A DNA stretch of 64,000 nt. Origin: Rhodoferax sp. (GTDB lineage Bacteria; Pseudomonadota; Gammaproteobacteria; Burkholderiales; Burkholderiaceae_C). The stretch spans positions 1 to 64,000 of the forward strand of contig NZ_JANXMU010000008.1 of assembly GCF_025354435.1 (NCBI RefSeq), given 5' to 3'. Positions 45,595 through 54,119 of this stretch are shown here, piece by piece (within the stretch, counting starts at the first letter, position 1; every line of letters begins with the position of its first letter). The notes beneath the pieces were generated by a model, which was not told where the DNA came from, ran no database searches, and was given only the letters and a program-made list of their open reading frames with translations. Both the position numbers and the translations under genes were made by a program.

Positions 45595-46800
45595 TCAGGC
45601 GGCACGTTGGGGCAGTTGCACCACGTTGCCAGCCTTTCGCCCGTCCAGGTAGTCAGCCCACCACTGCATCAGCCGCGTACGCTCCTGCATGTACGTGGTG
45701 CGGTGGTAGGCGGCACGTATTTCGTTCTGCTCTTTGTGAGCCAGCTGGCGCTCGATCACATCAGGGTTCCAGCTGTGTTCGTTCGCCACCGTGGAGAACA
45801 GCGCCCGGAAGCCGTGGGCCGTGGCGGTGTTCTTGTAGCCCATACGGGCAAGGGCCGAATTGAAGGTGTTTTCACTGAGCGGCTTGCTGCGGTACACGGG
45901 GCTGGGGAACACCAGCGCACTGTCGGCGCTCAGCGTCTGCATGCTGGCCAGCACCTCAAGGGCCTGTTTCGACAACGGTACACGGTGTTCGCTGCGCATC
46001 TTCATGCGTTCGGGCGGGATGGTCCAAAGGGCCGCGTCCAGGTCAAACTCTGCCCAGCGTGCGCCGCGCACCTCACCGGGCCGCGTGGCAGTCAACATCA
46101 GCAGGCGCAGGGCGTGCGTGGTGTGGGGGTCGCCCTCATAGGCTTCCAGCTTGGCCATGAAGTCGGGCAGCTCTTTATCAGGCAAGGCGGCACGGTGTTG
46201 CACCTCGCGGGGCTTGAGTATTTCGGAGGGCACCAGGTCCAACATCGGATTGCTTTCGATGCGCTCATGCGTCACAGCCCAGCGGTACACCGACTTGACC
46301 CGCTGCAACACCCGGTTGGCCTGGTCGCCCGCGCCGCGTGCCTCGATCTTCTTCACCGCCGCCATGACTTCACCCGCCTTGATGGATGCCATAGGGCGTG
46401 CCCCCAGCGTTGGGAAAATGTCGGCATGCAGTGATGCACGGATGCGGCCCATGGTTTCAGCCTCCCAGCGGGATGCCTGGTGCACCAGCCAATCGAGGGT
46501 GACGGCTTCCAGCGTGTTCACGGCTTCATGCGTGGACTTGGCTTTTTCAGCCTTGCGCACCTGGCCGGGGTCGTCGCCAGCTTCTAGGACCTTGCGTGCA
46601 TCGGTGGCCAAGTCACGGGCGGCCTTGAGACCCACCGCCGGATAGACACCAAAGGCTAGGCGCTTCTCTTTGCCGCCGTGGCGGTACTTCATGCGCCAGT
46701 ACCGCCCGCCTGCCTTGGTCAGCTCCAGGTACAGGCCTGCGCCGTCGAAATGCTTGCCGGGTGTCTTGAGCGTTCGGAGCAATGTGTCGCTGAGCTTCAT
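45595..46800 (-). CDS. P4-type tyrosine recombinase / integrase
   Basis: 401 aa. N-terminal DUF4102 arm-binding domain (KHFDGAGLYLELTKAGGRYW, LAFGVYPAVGLKAARDLA). Catalytic residues: Arg in MLTATRPGEVRGARW, the HxxR of TAHGFRALFST, His in RQLAHKEQNEIRAAY, and the tyrosine in the following YHRTTYMQER segment. The tail MQWWADYLDGRK is standard for the family. It directs integration at the tRNA-Leu 3' end. Here the gene lies at the end of the element away from the intact tRNA, beside attR, with its start toward attR. Confidence 0.95.
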   Translation of the reverse strand: MKLSDTLLRTLKTPGKHFDGAGLYLELTKAGGRYWRMKYRHGGKEKRLAFGVYPAVGLKAARDLATDARKVLEAGDDPGQVRKAEKAKSTHEAVNTLEAVTLDWLVHQASRWEAETMGRIRASLHADIFPTLGARPMASIKAGEVMAAVKKIEARGAGDQANRVLQRVKSVYRWAVTHERIESNPMLDLVPSEILKPREVQHRAALPDKELPDFMAKLEAYEGDPHTTHALRLLMLTATRPGEVRGARWAEFDLDAALWTIPPERMKMRSEHRVPLSKQALEVLASMQTLSADSALVFPSPVYRSKPLSENTFNSALARMGYKNTATAHGFRALFSTVANEHSWNPDVIERQLAHKEQNEIRAAYHRTTYMQERTRLMQWWADYLDGRKAGNVVQLPQRAA

Positions 46801-46866
46801 AGCTATATATCCAATTCATTATGAAAAACAAACGTCTTACGCCTTTTCACGTCCACCACAAAGCAA

Positions 46867-46887
46867 TTGGGGGCACATTTGGGGGCA
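46867..46887. repeat. GGGGGCA pair, right end (copy of left-end sequence)
   Basis: Two GGGGGCA motifs at 46869 and 46881, within 21 bp identical to 33863-33883. It lies between the integrase start and attR, the expected place for integrase arm sites and for control of int. Confidence 0.65.
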
Positions 46888-46949
46888 CATCCAGCACTTT
46901 TGAAAACTCTACCATTGATTCATAACGATTTTTTTGAACAGTGCGGGAG

Positions 46950-46966
46950 CGGCCCCGGCACCACAT
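46950..46966 (+). other. Putative attR (imperfect copy of the tRNA-Leu 3' end)
   Basis: CGGCCCCGGCACCACAT matches the left core with one G missing. Immediately after it comes a strong terminator, as expected for the original downstream sequence of the tRNA gene. Confidence 0.65.
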
Positions 46967-46971
46967 CCTAA

Positions 46972-47007
46972 AAACCCTTTGACTCCACCGAGTCAAAGGG
47001 TTTTTTT
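46972..47007 (+). terminator. Intrinsic terminator, probably the original tRNA-Leu terminator
   Basis: Perfect 14-bp stem AAACCCTTTGACTC/GAGTCAAAGGGTTT, 4-nt loop, then a run of T. It begins 5 nt after the attR core, a distance similar to that of the new terminator behind the tRNA. Confidence 0.85.
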
Positions 47008-47031
47008 ATGCCCCTACATTGCTGTAGTTTC

Positions 47032-47059
47032 TGAATTTTCATAAAATACTGAAAATTCA
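47032..47059. promoter_or_regulatory. Operator: perfect inverted repeat TGAATTTTCA-N8-TGAAAATTCA
   Basis: Two 10-bp half-sites, exact complements, spaced 8 bp, ending 13 bp before the ATG of the GbsR/MarR-type regulator. Position and symmetry indicate autoregulation, and control of the coupled cydAB. Confidence 0.8.
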
Positions 47060-47072
47060 AAAGAAACACACT

Positions 47073-47645
47073 ATGAACCTGCCTCCCCTTACCCAGCGCT
47101 TCGTTTTGCATTTTGGCGAAATGGGCAGCCGCTGGGGTATCAACCGCACCGTGGGGCAAATCTATGCCCTGCTGTTTGTGTCGGCCAAGCCGCTGAACGC
47201 CGACGAAATTGCCGAAGGACTGGCGTTTTCGCGCTCCAATGTCAGCATGGGGCTCAAGGAGCTGTCGTCATGGAACCTGGTGCGCTTGCACCATCTGCCC
47301 AATGACCGGCGCGAATACTTTGAGACCCCCGGCGACGTGTGGGCCATCTTTCGCACCCTGGCGGCCGAGCGGCGCAAGCGCGAGATCGACCCCACGCTGA
47401 CCATGCTGCGCGAGGCGCTGATGGAGCGGCCCGCGCTGGCCGAAGACATCCACGCCCAGTCGCGCATGAAGGAAATGCACGATCTGATCGAGCTGGGCAC
47501 GTCCTGGTTGGACGATGTGCAAAAGATGGACTCCGCCTCGCTGGCCAGCCTGCTGAAGATGGGTTCGCAGGTAAAGAAACTGCTCGAAGTCAAAGAGCGG
47601 GTCAAAAAAGTATTCAAAACCACGCCCTCGGAAGGAACCACATGA
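47073..47645 (+). CDS. GbsR/MarR-type transcriptional regulator
   Basis: 190 aa. A winged-helix domain is seen in LFVSAKPLNADEIAEGLAFS and RSNVSMGLKELSSWNLVRL, with the wing HHLPNDRREYFETPGDVWAI. This matches the GbsR subgroup, larger than typical MarR. The C-terminus is helical (LASLLKMGSQVKKLLEVKER) for dimerisation. The stop overlaps the cydA start, so the regulator and cytochrome bd are one operon. It most likely represses that operon in response to an unidentified signal. Confidence 0.88.
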   Translation: MNLPPLTQRFVLHFGEMGSRWGINRTVGQIYALLFVSAKPLNADEIAEGLAFSRSNVSMGLKELSSWNLVRLHHLPNDRREYFETPGDVWAIFRTLAAERRKREIDPTLTMLREALMERPALAEDIHAQSRMKEMHDLIELGTSWLDDVQKMDSASLASLLKMGSQVKKLLEVKERVKKVFKTTPSEGTT

Positions 47646-49003
47646 TGGAAGCCCTCGACCCGGTCGTGCTGGCCCGCATCCAGTTTGCGGCCAACATGAC
47701 TTTTCACATCCTGTTTCCCACCATCAGTATTTCGATGGGTTGGGTGCTGTTTTATTTCAAGACCCGGTATACGGCCACCCGCGCACCGCACTGGATGGAT
47801 GCCTACCAGTTCTGGGTGAAGATTTTCGCGCTGACCTTTGCGCTGGGCGTGGTCAGCGGCATCACCATGAGCTTCCAGTTCGGCACCAACTGGCCGGGCT
47901 TCATGCTCAAGGTGGGCAATGTCGCCGGGCCGCTGCTGGCCTACGAGGTGCTGACGGCCTTCTTTTTAGAGGCCACCATGCTCGGCATCATGCTGTTTGG
48001 GCGGCACCGGGTGAGCGAACGCATGCACACCACCGCGACCTTTCTGGTGGCGGCGGGCACTACCTTGTCGGCGTTCTGGATTCTGGCGCTGAACTCGTGG
48101 ATGCACACCCCGGCAGGCTTTGCGATGATCGACGGCAAGGCCCATGTGACCAGCTGGCTGGAGGTGATTTTCAACCCCTCTTTCCCCTACCGCTTCAGCC
48201 ACATGCTGCTGGCCTCGGGGCTGACATCGGCCTTTTTGCTGAGTGGCATCAGCGCCTTCCGCTGGCTCAAGAACGACCGCGGGCTGGAGGTGATGGCCGG
48301 GCTGCGCACGGGTTTGACCATTGCGGCCTTCTTGATCCCGGTGCAGATCGTGGTGGGCGACATGCACGGAGTGAACACCTTGCACCACCAGCCCGCCAAG
48401 ATTGCCGCCATGGAAGGCATCTGGAAGACCGAGCGCGGCACGGCTGCAGTGTTGTTTGGCATACCCGATGCGGCCACGCAGAGCAACAAGTTCGAGATCG
48501 CCATCCCCAAACTGGCATCCTTCTACCTCACCCACGACTGGAACGGCGAGGTCAAAGGTATCGATGCCTTTGGCGACAAGCATCCGCCCGTGGCCCCGGT
48601 GTTCTTCGCGTTTCGCATCATGGTGGGTGTGGGCCTGCTGATGCTGGCCGCGAGCTGGACGGGCGTGTGGCAACTGCGCCGCCAGGGGCAGCCCCGGCCC
48701 TGGCTGGCCAAGGGCCTGGTGGCCATGACCTTCATCGGCTGGGTCGGGCTGATTGCGGGCTGGTATGTGACTGAAATCGGCCGCCAGCCCTGGCTGGTGC
48801 AGGGCGTGATGACGGCGGCCGAAGCGGCCTCCACCGTGCCCTCCGCCGCGATTGCCAGCACCCTGGTGGTCTATTTGCTGCTGTACGTGGTGCTGATCAC
48901 CGCCTACATCTCGGTGGTGTTCCACATGGCCCGCAAGGCCTCGCTGCACGCCCAACCCGGCTACCCCCACATTGACCGCCGTATGGAGACCCAACATGCC
49001 TGA
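47642..49003 (+). CDS. cydA: Cytochrome bd quinol oxidase subunit I
   Basis: 453 aa from the ATG at 47642, which overlaps the regulator stop; the next codon is also ATG. The N-terminus ALDPVVLARIQFAANMTFHI holds the haem b595-type His, and FGTNWPGFMLKVGNVAGPLL the conserved GWxxxE-like helix region. Haem ligands are also in LNSWMHTPAGF and VGDMHGVNTLHHQPAK. The length is that of the short Q-loop (CIO/CioA) branch. It oxidises quinol and reduces oxygen without proton pumping. Confidence 0.95.
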   Translation: MMEALDPVVLARIQFAANMTFHILFPTISISMGWVLFYFKTRYTATRAPHWMDAYQFWVKIFALTFALGVVSGITMSFQFGTNWPGFMLKVGNVAGPLLAYEVLTAFFLEATMLGIMLFGRHRVSERMHTTATFLVAAGTTLSAFWILALNSWMHTPAGFAMIDGKAHVTSWLEVIFNPSFPYRFSHMLLASGLTSAFLLSGISAFRWLKNDRGLEVMAGLRTGLTIAAFLIPVQIVVGDMHGVNTLHHQPAKIAAMEGIWKTERGTAAVLFGIPDAATQSNKFEIAIPKLASFYLTHDWNGEVKGIDAFGDKHPPVAPVFFAFRIMVGVGLLMLAASWTGVWQLRRQGQPRPWLAKGLVAMTFIGWVGLIAGWYVTEIGRQPWLVQGVMTAAEAASTVPSAAIASTLVVYLLLYVVLITAYISVVFHMARKASLHAQPGYPHIDRRMETQHA

Positions 49004-50027
49004 CCTGATCAACAACTTTGGCCAACCCGAGGTCTGGCTGCCGGTCGTCTTCGCCCTGGTGATGGCCCTGGCCATGCTGGCCTATGTGATTTTGGACGGC
49101 TACGACCTGGGCGTAGGCATCCTGCTGCGCAAGCCCAACAACGCCCAACAAGACGCGATGGTCGCCAGCATCGGCCCGTTCTGGGATGCCAACGAGACCT
49201 GGCTGGTGCTGGGCGTGGGCGTACTGCTGGTGGGTTTTCCGGTGGCGCACGGCATGATTTTGGGCGCGCTGTACCTGCCGGTGGCCCTGATGCTGGTGGC
49301 GCTGATGCTACGCGGCGTGGCGTTTGACTTCCGCGTCAAGGCGCGGGACGAGCACAAGCGGCTGTGGAATATGGCGTTCCATGTGGGCTCGGTGCTTGCG
49401 GGCTGGTCACAGGGTTTCATGCTGGGCTCGATGATCACCGGCTTCGTCAATGACACGGCCAGCGTGCTGTTTAGCAGCCTGATCGGTCTGTGCCTGCTGG
49501 CCGCCTACGCGCTGCTGGGTGCGGGCTGGCTGATCATCAAAACCGACGGTGCGCTGCAGCTGATGGCCGTGGGCTGGGCGCGGCGCAGCCTGTGGATGAC
49601 TGGGCTTGGCGTGCTGGCCATTTCGGTGGCCACGCCCTGGGTAAGCCACAGTATCTTCCTGAAATGGTTCAGCTTTCCCAACGTGATTTTGCTGCTGCCC
49701 ATCCCCGTGGCCACGCTGGTACTGTTCTACACCATCTGGCGCAGCCTGAGCCGCTTGCCGGTGCGGCTGGCGCAGGGCAATGAGTACGGCATCGGCGTGC
49801 CCTTTGGTGCCACCGTGGGCATCTTTTTGCTGGCCTTTTACGGCCTGGGCTACAGCATCTTTCCCTGGCTCATCATCGACCAGGTCACCATCTGGCAGGC
49901 CGCCAGTTCGCCCGAGGCGCTGATGGTGATTTTTTACGGCGTGGCCGTGGTGCTGCCGGTGATCATTGCCTACACCGTGTTCGCGTACCGGATTTTCTGG
50001 GGTAAGTCCACAGAACTAAAATATTGA
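48996..50027 (+). CDS. cydB: Cytochrome bd quinol oxidase subunit II
   Basis: 343 aa from the ATG at 48996, overlapping cydA by 8 bp. The segment YVILDGYDLGVGILL and FWDANETWLVLGVGVLLVGF are conserved in CydB, followed by RGVAFDFRVKARD. Eight to nine membrane helices. No cydX-like small gene was recognised in the 278 bp downstream. Confidence 0.95.
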   Translation: MPDLINNFGQPEVWLPVVFALVMALAMLAYVILDGYDLGVGILLRKPNNAQQDAMVASIGPFWDANETWLVLGVGVLLVGFPVAHGMILGALYLPVALMLVALMLRGVAFDFRVKARDEHKRLWNMAFHVGSVLAGWSQGFMLGSMITGFVNDTASVLFSSLIGLCLLAAYALLGAGWLIIKTDGALQLMAVGWARRSLWMTGLGVLAISVATPWVSHSIFLKWFSFPNVILLLPIPVATLVLFYTIWRSLSRLPVRLAQGNEYGIGVPFGATVGIFLLAFYGLGYSIFPWLIIDQVTIWQAASSPEALMVIFYGVAVVLPVIIAYTVFAYRIFWGKSTELKY

Positions 50028-50035
50028 TGAAATAG

Positions 50036-50090
50036 GCATTAAGCGTATGTAATGCATACGCCAGTAGCTATTTATTTAATAGCAAACCTG
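50036..50090. repeat. Dispersed intergenic repeat, copy 6
   Basis: AAGCGTATGTAATGCATACGCC then AGTAGCTATTTATTTAATAGC. It follows the cydB stop. The remaining gap to 50305 holds a lone reverse DnaA-like motif (50131-50139) and no gene. Confidence 0.7.
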
Positions 50091-50305
50091 CACCAGACCA
50101 AAGTTAACCCTGCCAGCACTGGACAAGCTTGTGGATAAGCTGGGAAAACCACTGTATGCCCGGCTTAAGTACTTGTTTTTAAAGACTAAAGCTTGTAGTG
50201 CCTAAAAAATAGGCAAGGTGCATAAATAGCCTAGGCGGCAGAATTCGCCTACCATGGGTCGGCTCTGTTGCATGCCGCGTAACCCGTTGAACTGGAAATT
50301 TTTTT

Positions 50306-50770
50306 ATGACCATCCGCTCTGCTGTTTGGCTGGCTTTAGCCGCCCTCGCCCTTTCGGCCTGCGCCACCAAGTCCACACCCTCGGGTCCGGCGCTGGAAGG
50401 CCGCCTCACCGCCTTGCGCTGGACGCTGCAATCGGCCACCGACGGCCAGGGGCAGCCCATCGCCGCACTGTTTCCACGTGCCGACCCGCGCTTTACGGTG
50501 GAATTCAAAGACGGCCGCGTAGGTATCCGGGGCGGCTGCAACGCCATGGGCGGCAACTACCAGATCGACGCGGCCAACCAGCTGCAAGTGGGGCCGATGA
50601 TGTCCACGCGCATGGCCTGCGCAGACGGGCTGATGGAGGCTGACCACGCCCTCAGCGCCCTGCTGGCCCAGCGCTTACGCGTCCAGTTAGACGAAAGCCC
50701 GGCCCCGACACTGCGGCTGGTGTCGGCCGATGGGCAGACACTGGTGTGGGCGGGTGTGCCTGCGCCTTGA
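50306..50770 (+). CDS. META-domain (HslJ-like) lipoprotein
   Basis: 154 aa. Lipoprotein signal with lipobox ALSAC at about residue 19. The META domain is shown by LTALRWTLQSATDGQGQPI, FKDGRVGIRGGCNAMGGNYQ and MMSTRMACADGLMEADHALS, including the conserved cysteine pair. Relatives such as HslJ are linked to heat stress and novobiocin resistance. Single gene between dispersed repeats. Confidence 0.88.
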   Translation: MTIRSAVWLALAALALSACATKSTPSGPALEGRLTALRWTLQSATDGQGQPIAALFPRADPRFTVEFKDGRVGIRGGCNAMGGNYQIDAANQLQVGPMMSTRMACADGLMEADHALSALLAQRLRVQLDESPAPTLRLVSADGQTLVWAGVPAP

Positions 50771-50777
50771 ATGCTAC

Positions 50778-50826
50778 GATTTAAGCAGCATATTACGCAG
50801 ATGGAATATGCGCTAGAGGCCTATTT
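50778..50826. repeat. Dispersed intergenic repeat, copy 7
   Basis: Contains GCAGATGGAATATGCGCTAGAGGCC. It lies between the convergent META-domain gene and gshA. Confidence 0.7.
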
Positions 50827-50837
50827 CACCCTTAACT

Positions 50838-52421
50838 TCAGGCACTGACCGGTAGCGACTCCGCACGGCGGTGCTTGACGATCAAACGCTCGGGCGACAG
50901 GTACTGCGGCAGGTACACATCAAAAGGCATGGTGTCGGCGGCTTCGATGGCCTTCTGAGCGGCGACCGATGCGGTGGTCATCGCTTCAAAGCGGCTTTGC
51001 TGCTCGGCACTGAACGGCAAATCCAGCAAGTGCTGACGGGTTTGCAGCGACTGGTGCGCGATGAAGGGCACGAACGAGCCGCACTCGGTTCCCTGCATGG
51101 CGGCCAGCACGCGGGCCGACGACAGCAGGCTGGGGTCGGCCAAGGCGGCATCGGCAGCGGCCAGCGCATCGCTGTACAGCGTACCGCCGTGGGCGGCATC
51201 CAATGCAGCGGCGATGGGGCGGCACTGGGCCACCAGGTCGCTGCCCCACTCGGCCAAGGGTACTTCCTGGCCTGCGCGCTCCAGCGTCAGGCCGGGCTCG
51301 CGGCCCCGGGCGGCCACACGGTGCTGGTTGTGCGCCAGCTCGGTGATTTCCTGCGGGCTGTCGGGCGGGCTGTCGCTGAGTAAACAGTGCAGCAAAAACA
51401 CGTCGATAAAGCGCATGGTCTGGGCGGTGATGCCGACCGGCACAAACGGGTCCAGGTCCAGCAGGCGCACTTCCACGTACTCCACACCGCGCTCGCGCAG
51501 GGCGTGCAGCGGGCGCTCGCCGGGGTAGATCACGCGCTTGGGGCGGATGGTGCCGTAGAACTCGTTTTCGATCTGCAACAGGCTGGTGGCCAGCTGGTTG
51601 TAGTCGCCGCCAGTGCCGCGCACACCCACCGCCTTGTAGGCCGGATACGGGCGGGTCAGCGCGTCTTGCAGCGAAGCGCCGTAGCCTTCCAGGCTGTTGT
51701 AGCTCACGGCCAGCGAAGCCTGGGCATCGCTTTGGTAGCCGAGACGGCCCATGCGCAGCGAGGTGCCGTGCGGCATGTACATGGTGCGGTCATTCAGCTC
51801 CTGCAGCTCGTGCTGGCGGCCGGCCACAAAGCTGGAGCACACCGCAGGCGACGCGCCAAACAGGTACAGCAGCAAGAACGCGTGGCGGCGAAAGTTGCGA
51901 ATCAGGCCAAAGTACTCTTCGCTGCTGACACCGGGCAGCGACCAGTTGTAGTGGATGCCCGAGATGGTCTGCATGCGGCGGCCGTAGCGGTGGCCCAGGC
52001 CCATGCGGTAAACGCTCTTGGCGCGGCCCACGTTGGAGCTGCCATAGCGGCCAATCGGAATGGTTTCATCGGTGGGCAGGCCGCAGGGCATGCTGGACAC
52101 CCAGAGCATTTCGTCGTCACCCTGGGCTTGCAGGGTGCGGTAGGTGAACTGGTGCACTTCGGTGAGCTCGTCCAGGCAGGCTTCCACGCCCTTGTGCACG
52201 CCGGTGATCAGTTCCACCTGGGATTCGCTGAAGTCGGTGGTGATGTGCGGGTGCGTCAGGGCCGAGCCGAGTGCTGCCGGGTGCGGCGTGAGGGCCAGGC
52301 TGCCGCTGGGCTGGGCGCGCAGGCTTTCCTTTTCCAGGCCACGGCGGATGCCCTGGAGCCGTTCGGGCGCGAGGGCCTGCAGGCGTTCTAGCAATGCGGC
52401 GGAGGGGGTGGAGCTGCTCAT
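50838..52421 (-). CDS. gshA: Glutamate-cysteine ligase
   Basis: 527 aa of the E. coli GshA type: GIRRGLEKESLRAQPSGSLA, ITTDFSESQVELITGVHKGV, SSMPCGLPTDETIPIGRYG and QTISGIHYNWSLP. It catalyses the first step of glutathione synthesis. It is preceded by a gap of 243 bp up to the efflux operon; the ATG at 52421 is the first Met in frame. Confidence 0.95.
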   Translation of the reverse strand: MSSSTPSAALLERLQALAPERLQGIRRGLEKESLRAQPSGSLALTPHPAALGSALTHPHITTDFSESQVELITGVHKGVEACLDELTEVHQFTYRTLQAQGDDEMLWVSSMPCGLPTDETIPIGRYGSSNVGRAKSVYRMGLGHRYGRRMQTISGIHYNWSLPGVSSEEYFGLIRNFRRHAFLLLYLFGASPAVCSSFVAGRQHELQELNDRTMYMPHGTSLRMGRLGYQSDAQASLAVSYNSLEGYGASLQDALTRPYPAYKAVGVRGTGGDYNQLATSLLQIENEFYGTIRPKRVIYPGERPLHALRERGVEYVEVRLLDLDPFVPVGITAQTMRFIDVFLLHCLLSDSPPDSPQEITELAHNQHRVAARGREPGLTLERAGQEVPLAEWGSDLVAQCRPIAAALDAAHGGTLYSDALAAADAALADPSLLSSARVLAAMQGTECGSFVPFIAHQSLQTRQHLLDLPFSAEQQSRFEAMTTASVAAQKAIEAADTMPFDVYLPQYLSPERLIVKHRRAESLPVSA

Positions 52422-52617
52422 CTTGGGTATCCGTTAATGTGAAGTAACTTTCATGGCTCGGGGTGCTCTGCACCCGAGTCTGTGAAAGTTAGGGACAAGA
52501 CACAGCGCCCAAACCCTGGGCGGCTCGCCCACGGTCTGGGCACTGCATCCAGTCGTACATAAATCTTGACCGGGCGTGGAAGGTATCACAGGCGCGCCCG
52601 GCGTGCTGGAGACGGCA

Positions 52618-52650
52618 AAACGCCCCCAGCCGCAGGGCGTGGGGGCGTTT
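52618..52650 (-). terminator. Intrinsic terminator of the efflux operon
   Basis: Stem AAACGCCCCCA/TGGGGGCGTTT with an 11-nt loop and TTTT on the minus strand, 15 bp beyond the stop of the outer-membrane factor gene. Confidence 0.8.
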
Positions 52651-52664
52651 CGCGCAAGCGAGAA

Positions 52665-54119
52665 CTACGGTTTTGCTATCTGCGCCGTGACGCTGCTGGC
52701 ATCCCAGCCGCCGCCCAGCGCCTTGTACAGGCTGACCACGGCATTCAACTGGCCGCGCTGGATGTCTATCAGGCCGGATTCGGCCTGCGCCAGGTCGCGC
52801 TGGGCATTCAACACTTCCAGGTAGCCGGAATAGCCGTTTTTGTAACGCAGGTCGGCCAGGCGCAGGGTGCTGCGCAGGGCATCGATACGCTTGGCAGTGG
52901 TGGCGGTGATATCGCGGCCGGCGGCCACGTTGTTCAGCGCGTCGTGTACATCGCGGAAGGCGTTTTGCACCGTCTGCGTGTAGGTGGCCAACGCCTGCTG
53001 CTGGCGCGCGTTGGACGCGGCCACCACGGCATCGATGGCCCCGGCCCGGAAGATCGGCTGCGTCAGGTTACCCACCAGGTTCCACAGCAGCGAAGCCGGG
53101 TCGAACAGGTCCGACAGGTCTTTGGACTGCACACCGTAGCCCGCCGTGAGGCTGAGCTTGGGAAAATAGGCCGCGCGGGCCTGGCCGATGTCGGCGTTGG
53201 CCGCAATCAGGCTTTGCTCGGCAGCCACCACGTCGGGGCGGCGGGTCAGCACGTCGGATGGCAGATCAGCCGGGATCGCCTGCGCGGCGTACAGCGTGCC
53301 CAGGTCGGCACCGCGGGCCAGCACCGGGTTGGCGATGTCGGTGGGCTTGCGGCCCAGCAGCACGGCTAGCGCGGATTCGGCGTTGCTGCGGTTTTGCACA
53401 GTCTGCTGCAGCGTGGCCTGGATGCCTGCGGCTTCGGATTCGGCCTGGCGCAGGTCCATCTCGCCAATCACCCCGGCGCTGAAGCGGCGGTTTTGCAAAC
53501 GCAGGTTCTCGGTACGGGTGGCCAGGGTCTGCTCGCCCAGGGTTTGCTGGGCATCCAGGGCGCGCAGGGCAAAGTAGCTTTGGGCTACGTTGGCGTACAG
53601 CGTGGTCAGCACCGTGCCCCGGCTGGCGGCCTGGGCCAGCAGGCGGGCACGGGCGGCCTCGTCGGCGCGGGCGTATTTGCCCCAGAAGTCGAGCTCGTAG
53701 CTGGCGCTCATGCCCAGTTGCCGGTCGTTGGAGTACGGGTTGCCACCGGGCGTGAACGAGGCCGAATTCTCGCTCGCACGTCGGCGGGTAGCGCTGGCGT
53801 TCAAATCCACCGAGGGGTAGAAGTTGGACGCGTTCTGGTCCAGCGTGGCGCGAGCCTCGGCGATGCGGGCGGTGGCCAGGGCCAGATCTTGGCTGTTGGC
53901 GGCTGCCTCTTGCAGCAGGCCATCCAGCACCGGGTCGTTGAAGCCCTTCCACCACACCAGCCAGTCCACGCTGGTGGCGGTGCCACTGCTGGTCAGGGTG
54001 GTGGGCAGGTCCAGCGCCGGGCGCTGGTAATTAGGACCTAAAGGAGCGATACCGCAGGCAGATAGTGCGCAAGCAGCTACCAAAGTAATAGCAAATGATT
54101 GTAGAGTGCGCTTAGACAT
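52665..54119 (-). CDS. RND efflux outer-membrane lipoprotein (NodT/OprM-type)
   Basis: 484 aa from the ATG at 54119. Lipobox LVAACALSACGIAPLGPNYQ places a lipid-linked Cys at about 22. Two OEP repeats are visible, each with a RxAEA or KN-YLEVLNAQ pattern (DLRYKNGYSGYLEVLNAQRD). It forms the TolC-like exit duct for the RND pump. Its start overlaps the RND gene's stop by 8 bp. Confidence 0.93.
   Translation of the reverse strand: MSKRTLQSFAITLVAACALSACGIAPLGPNYQRPALDLPTTLTSSGTATSVDWLVWWKGFNDPVLDGLLQEAAANSQDLALATARIAEARATLDQNASNFYPSVDLNASATRRRASENSASFTPGGNPYSNDRQLGMSASYELDFWGKYARADEAARARLLAQAASRGTVLTTLYANVAQSYFALRALDAQQTLGEQTLATRTENLRLQNRRFSAGVIGEMDLRQAESEAAGIQATLQQTVQNRSNAESALAVLLGRKPTDIANPVLARGADLGTLYAAQAIPADLPSDVLTRRPDVVAAEQSLIAANADIGQARAAYFPKLSLTAGYGVQSKDLSDLFDPASLLWNLVGNLTQPIFRAGAIDAVVAASNARQQQALATYTQTVQNAFRDVHDALNNVAAGRDITATTAKRIDALRSTLRLADLRYKNGYSGYLEVLNAQRDLAQAESGLIDIQRGQLNAVVSLYKALGGGWDASSVTAQIAKP

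Larger units (their letters stand above)
33736..46966. mobile_element. Integrative element (about 13.2 kb) in tRNA-Leu(CAA), satellite- or PICI-like
   Basis: Boundaries are the tRNA 3' end on the left and a 17-nt near-copy of it on the right. Content: P4-type integrase, two AlpA-like HTH proteins, a PriCT/Toprim/DUF927 primase-helicase, an HNH nuclease, a Cro/C1-like HTH protein and six small or unknown proteins, all on the minus strand. An integrase, AlpA and primase combination is typical of P4-like satellites and Gram-negative PICIs. No terminase, capsid, tail, relaxase or type IV secretion gene is recognisable, so helper dependence is likely. The repeats described separately at 33855, 34671, 34958, 43521, 44151 and 45360 are part of it. 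Confidence 0.8.

Noticed and set aside
50131-50139. DnaA box (reverse) behind cydB as a chromosomal origin
   Set aside because: A single box with no cluster, no dnaA/dnaN and no other origin features.
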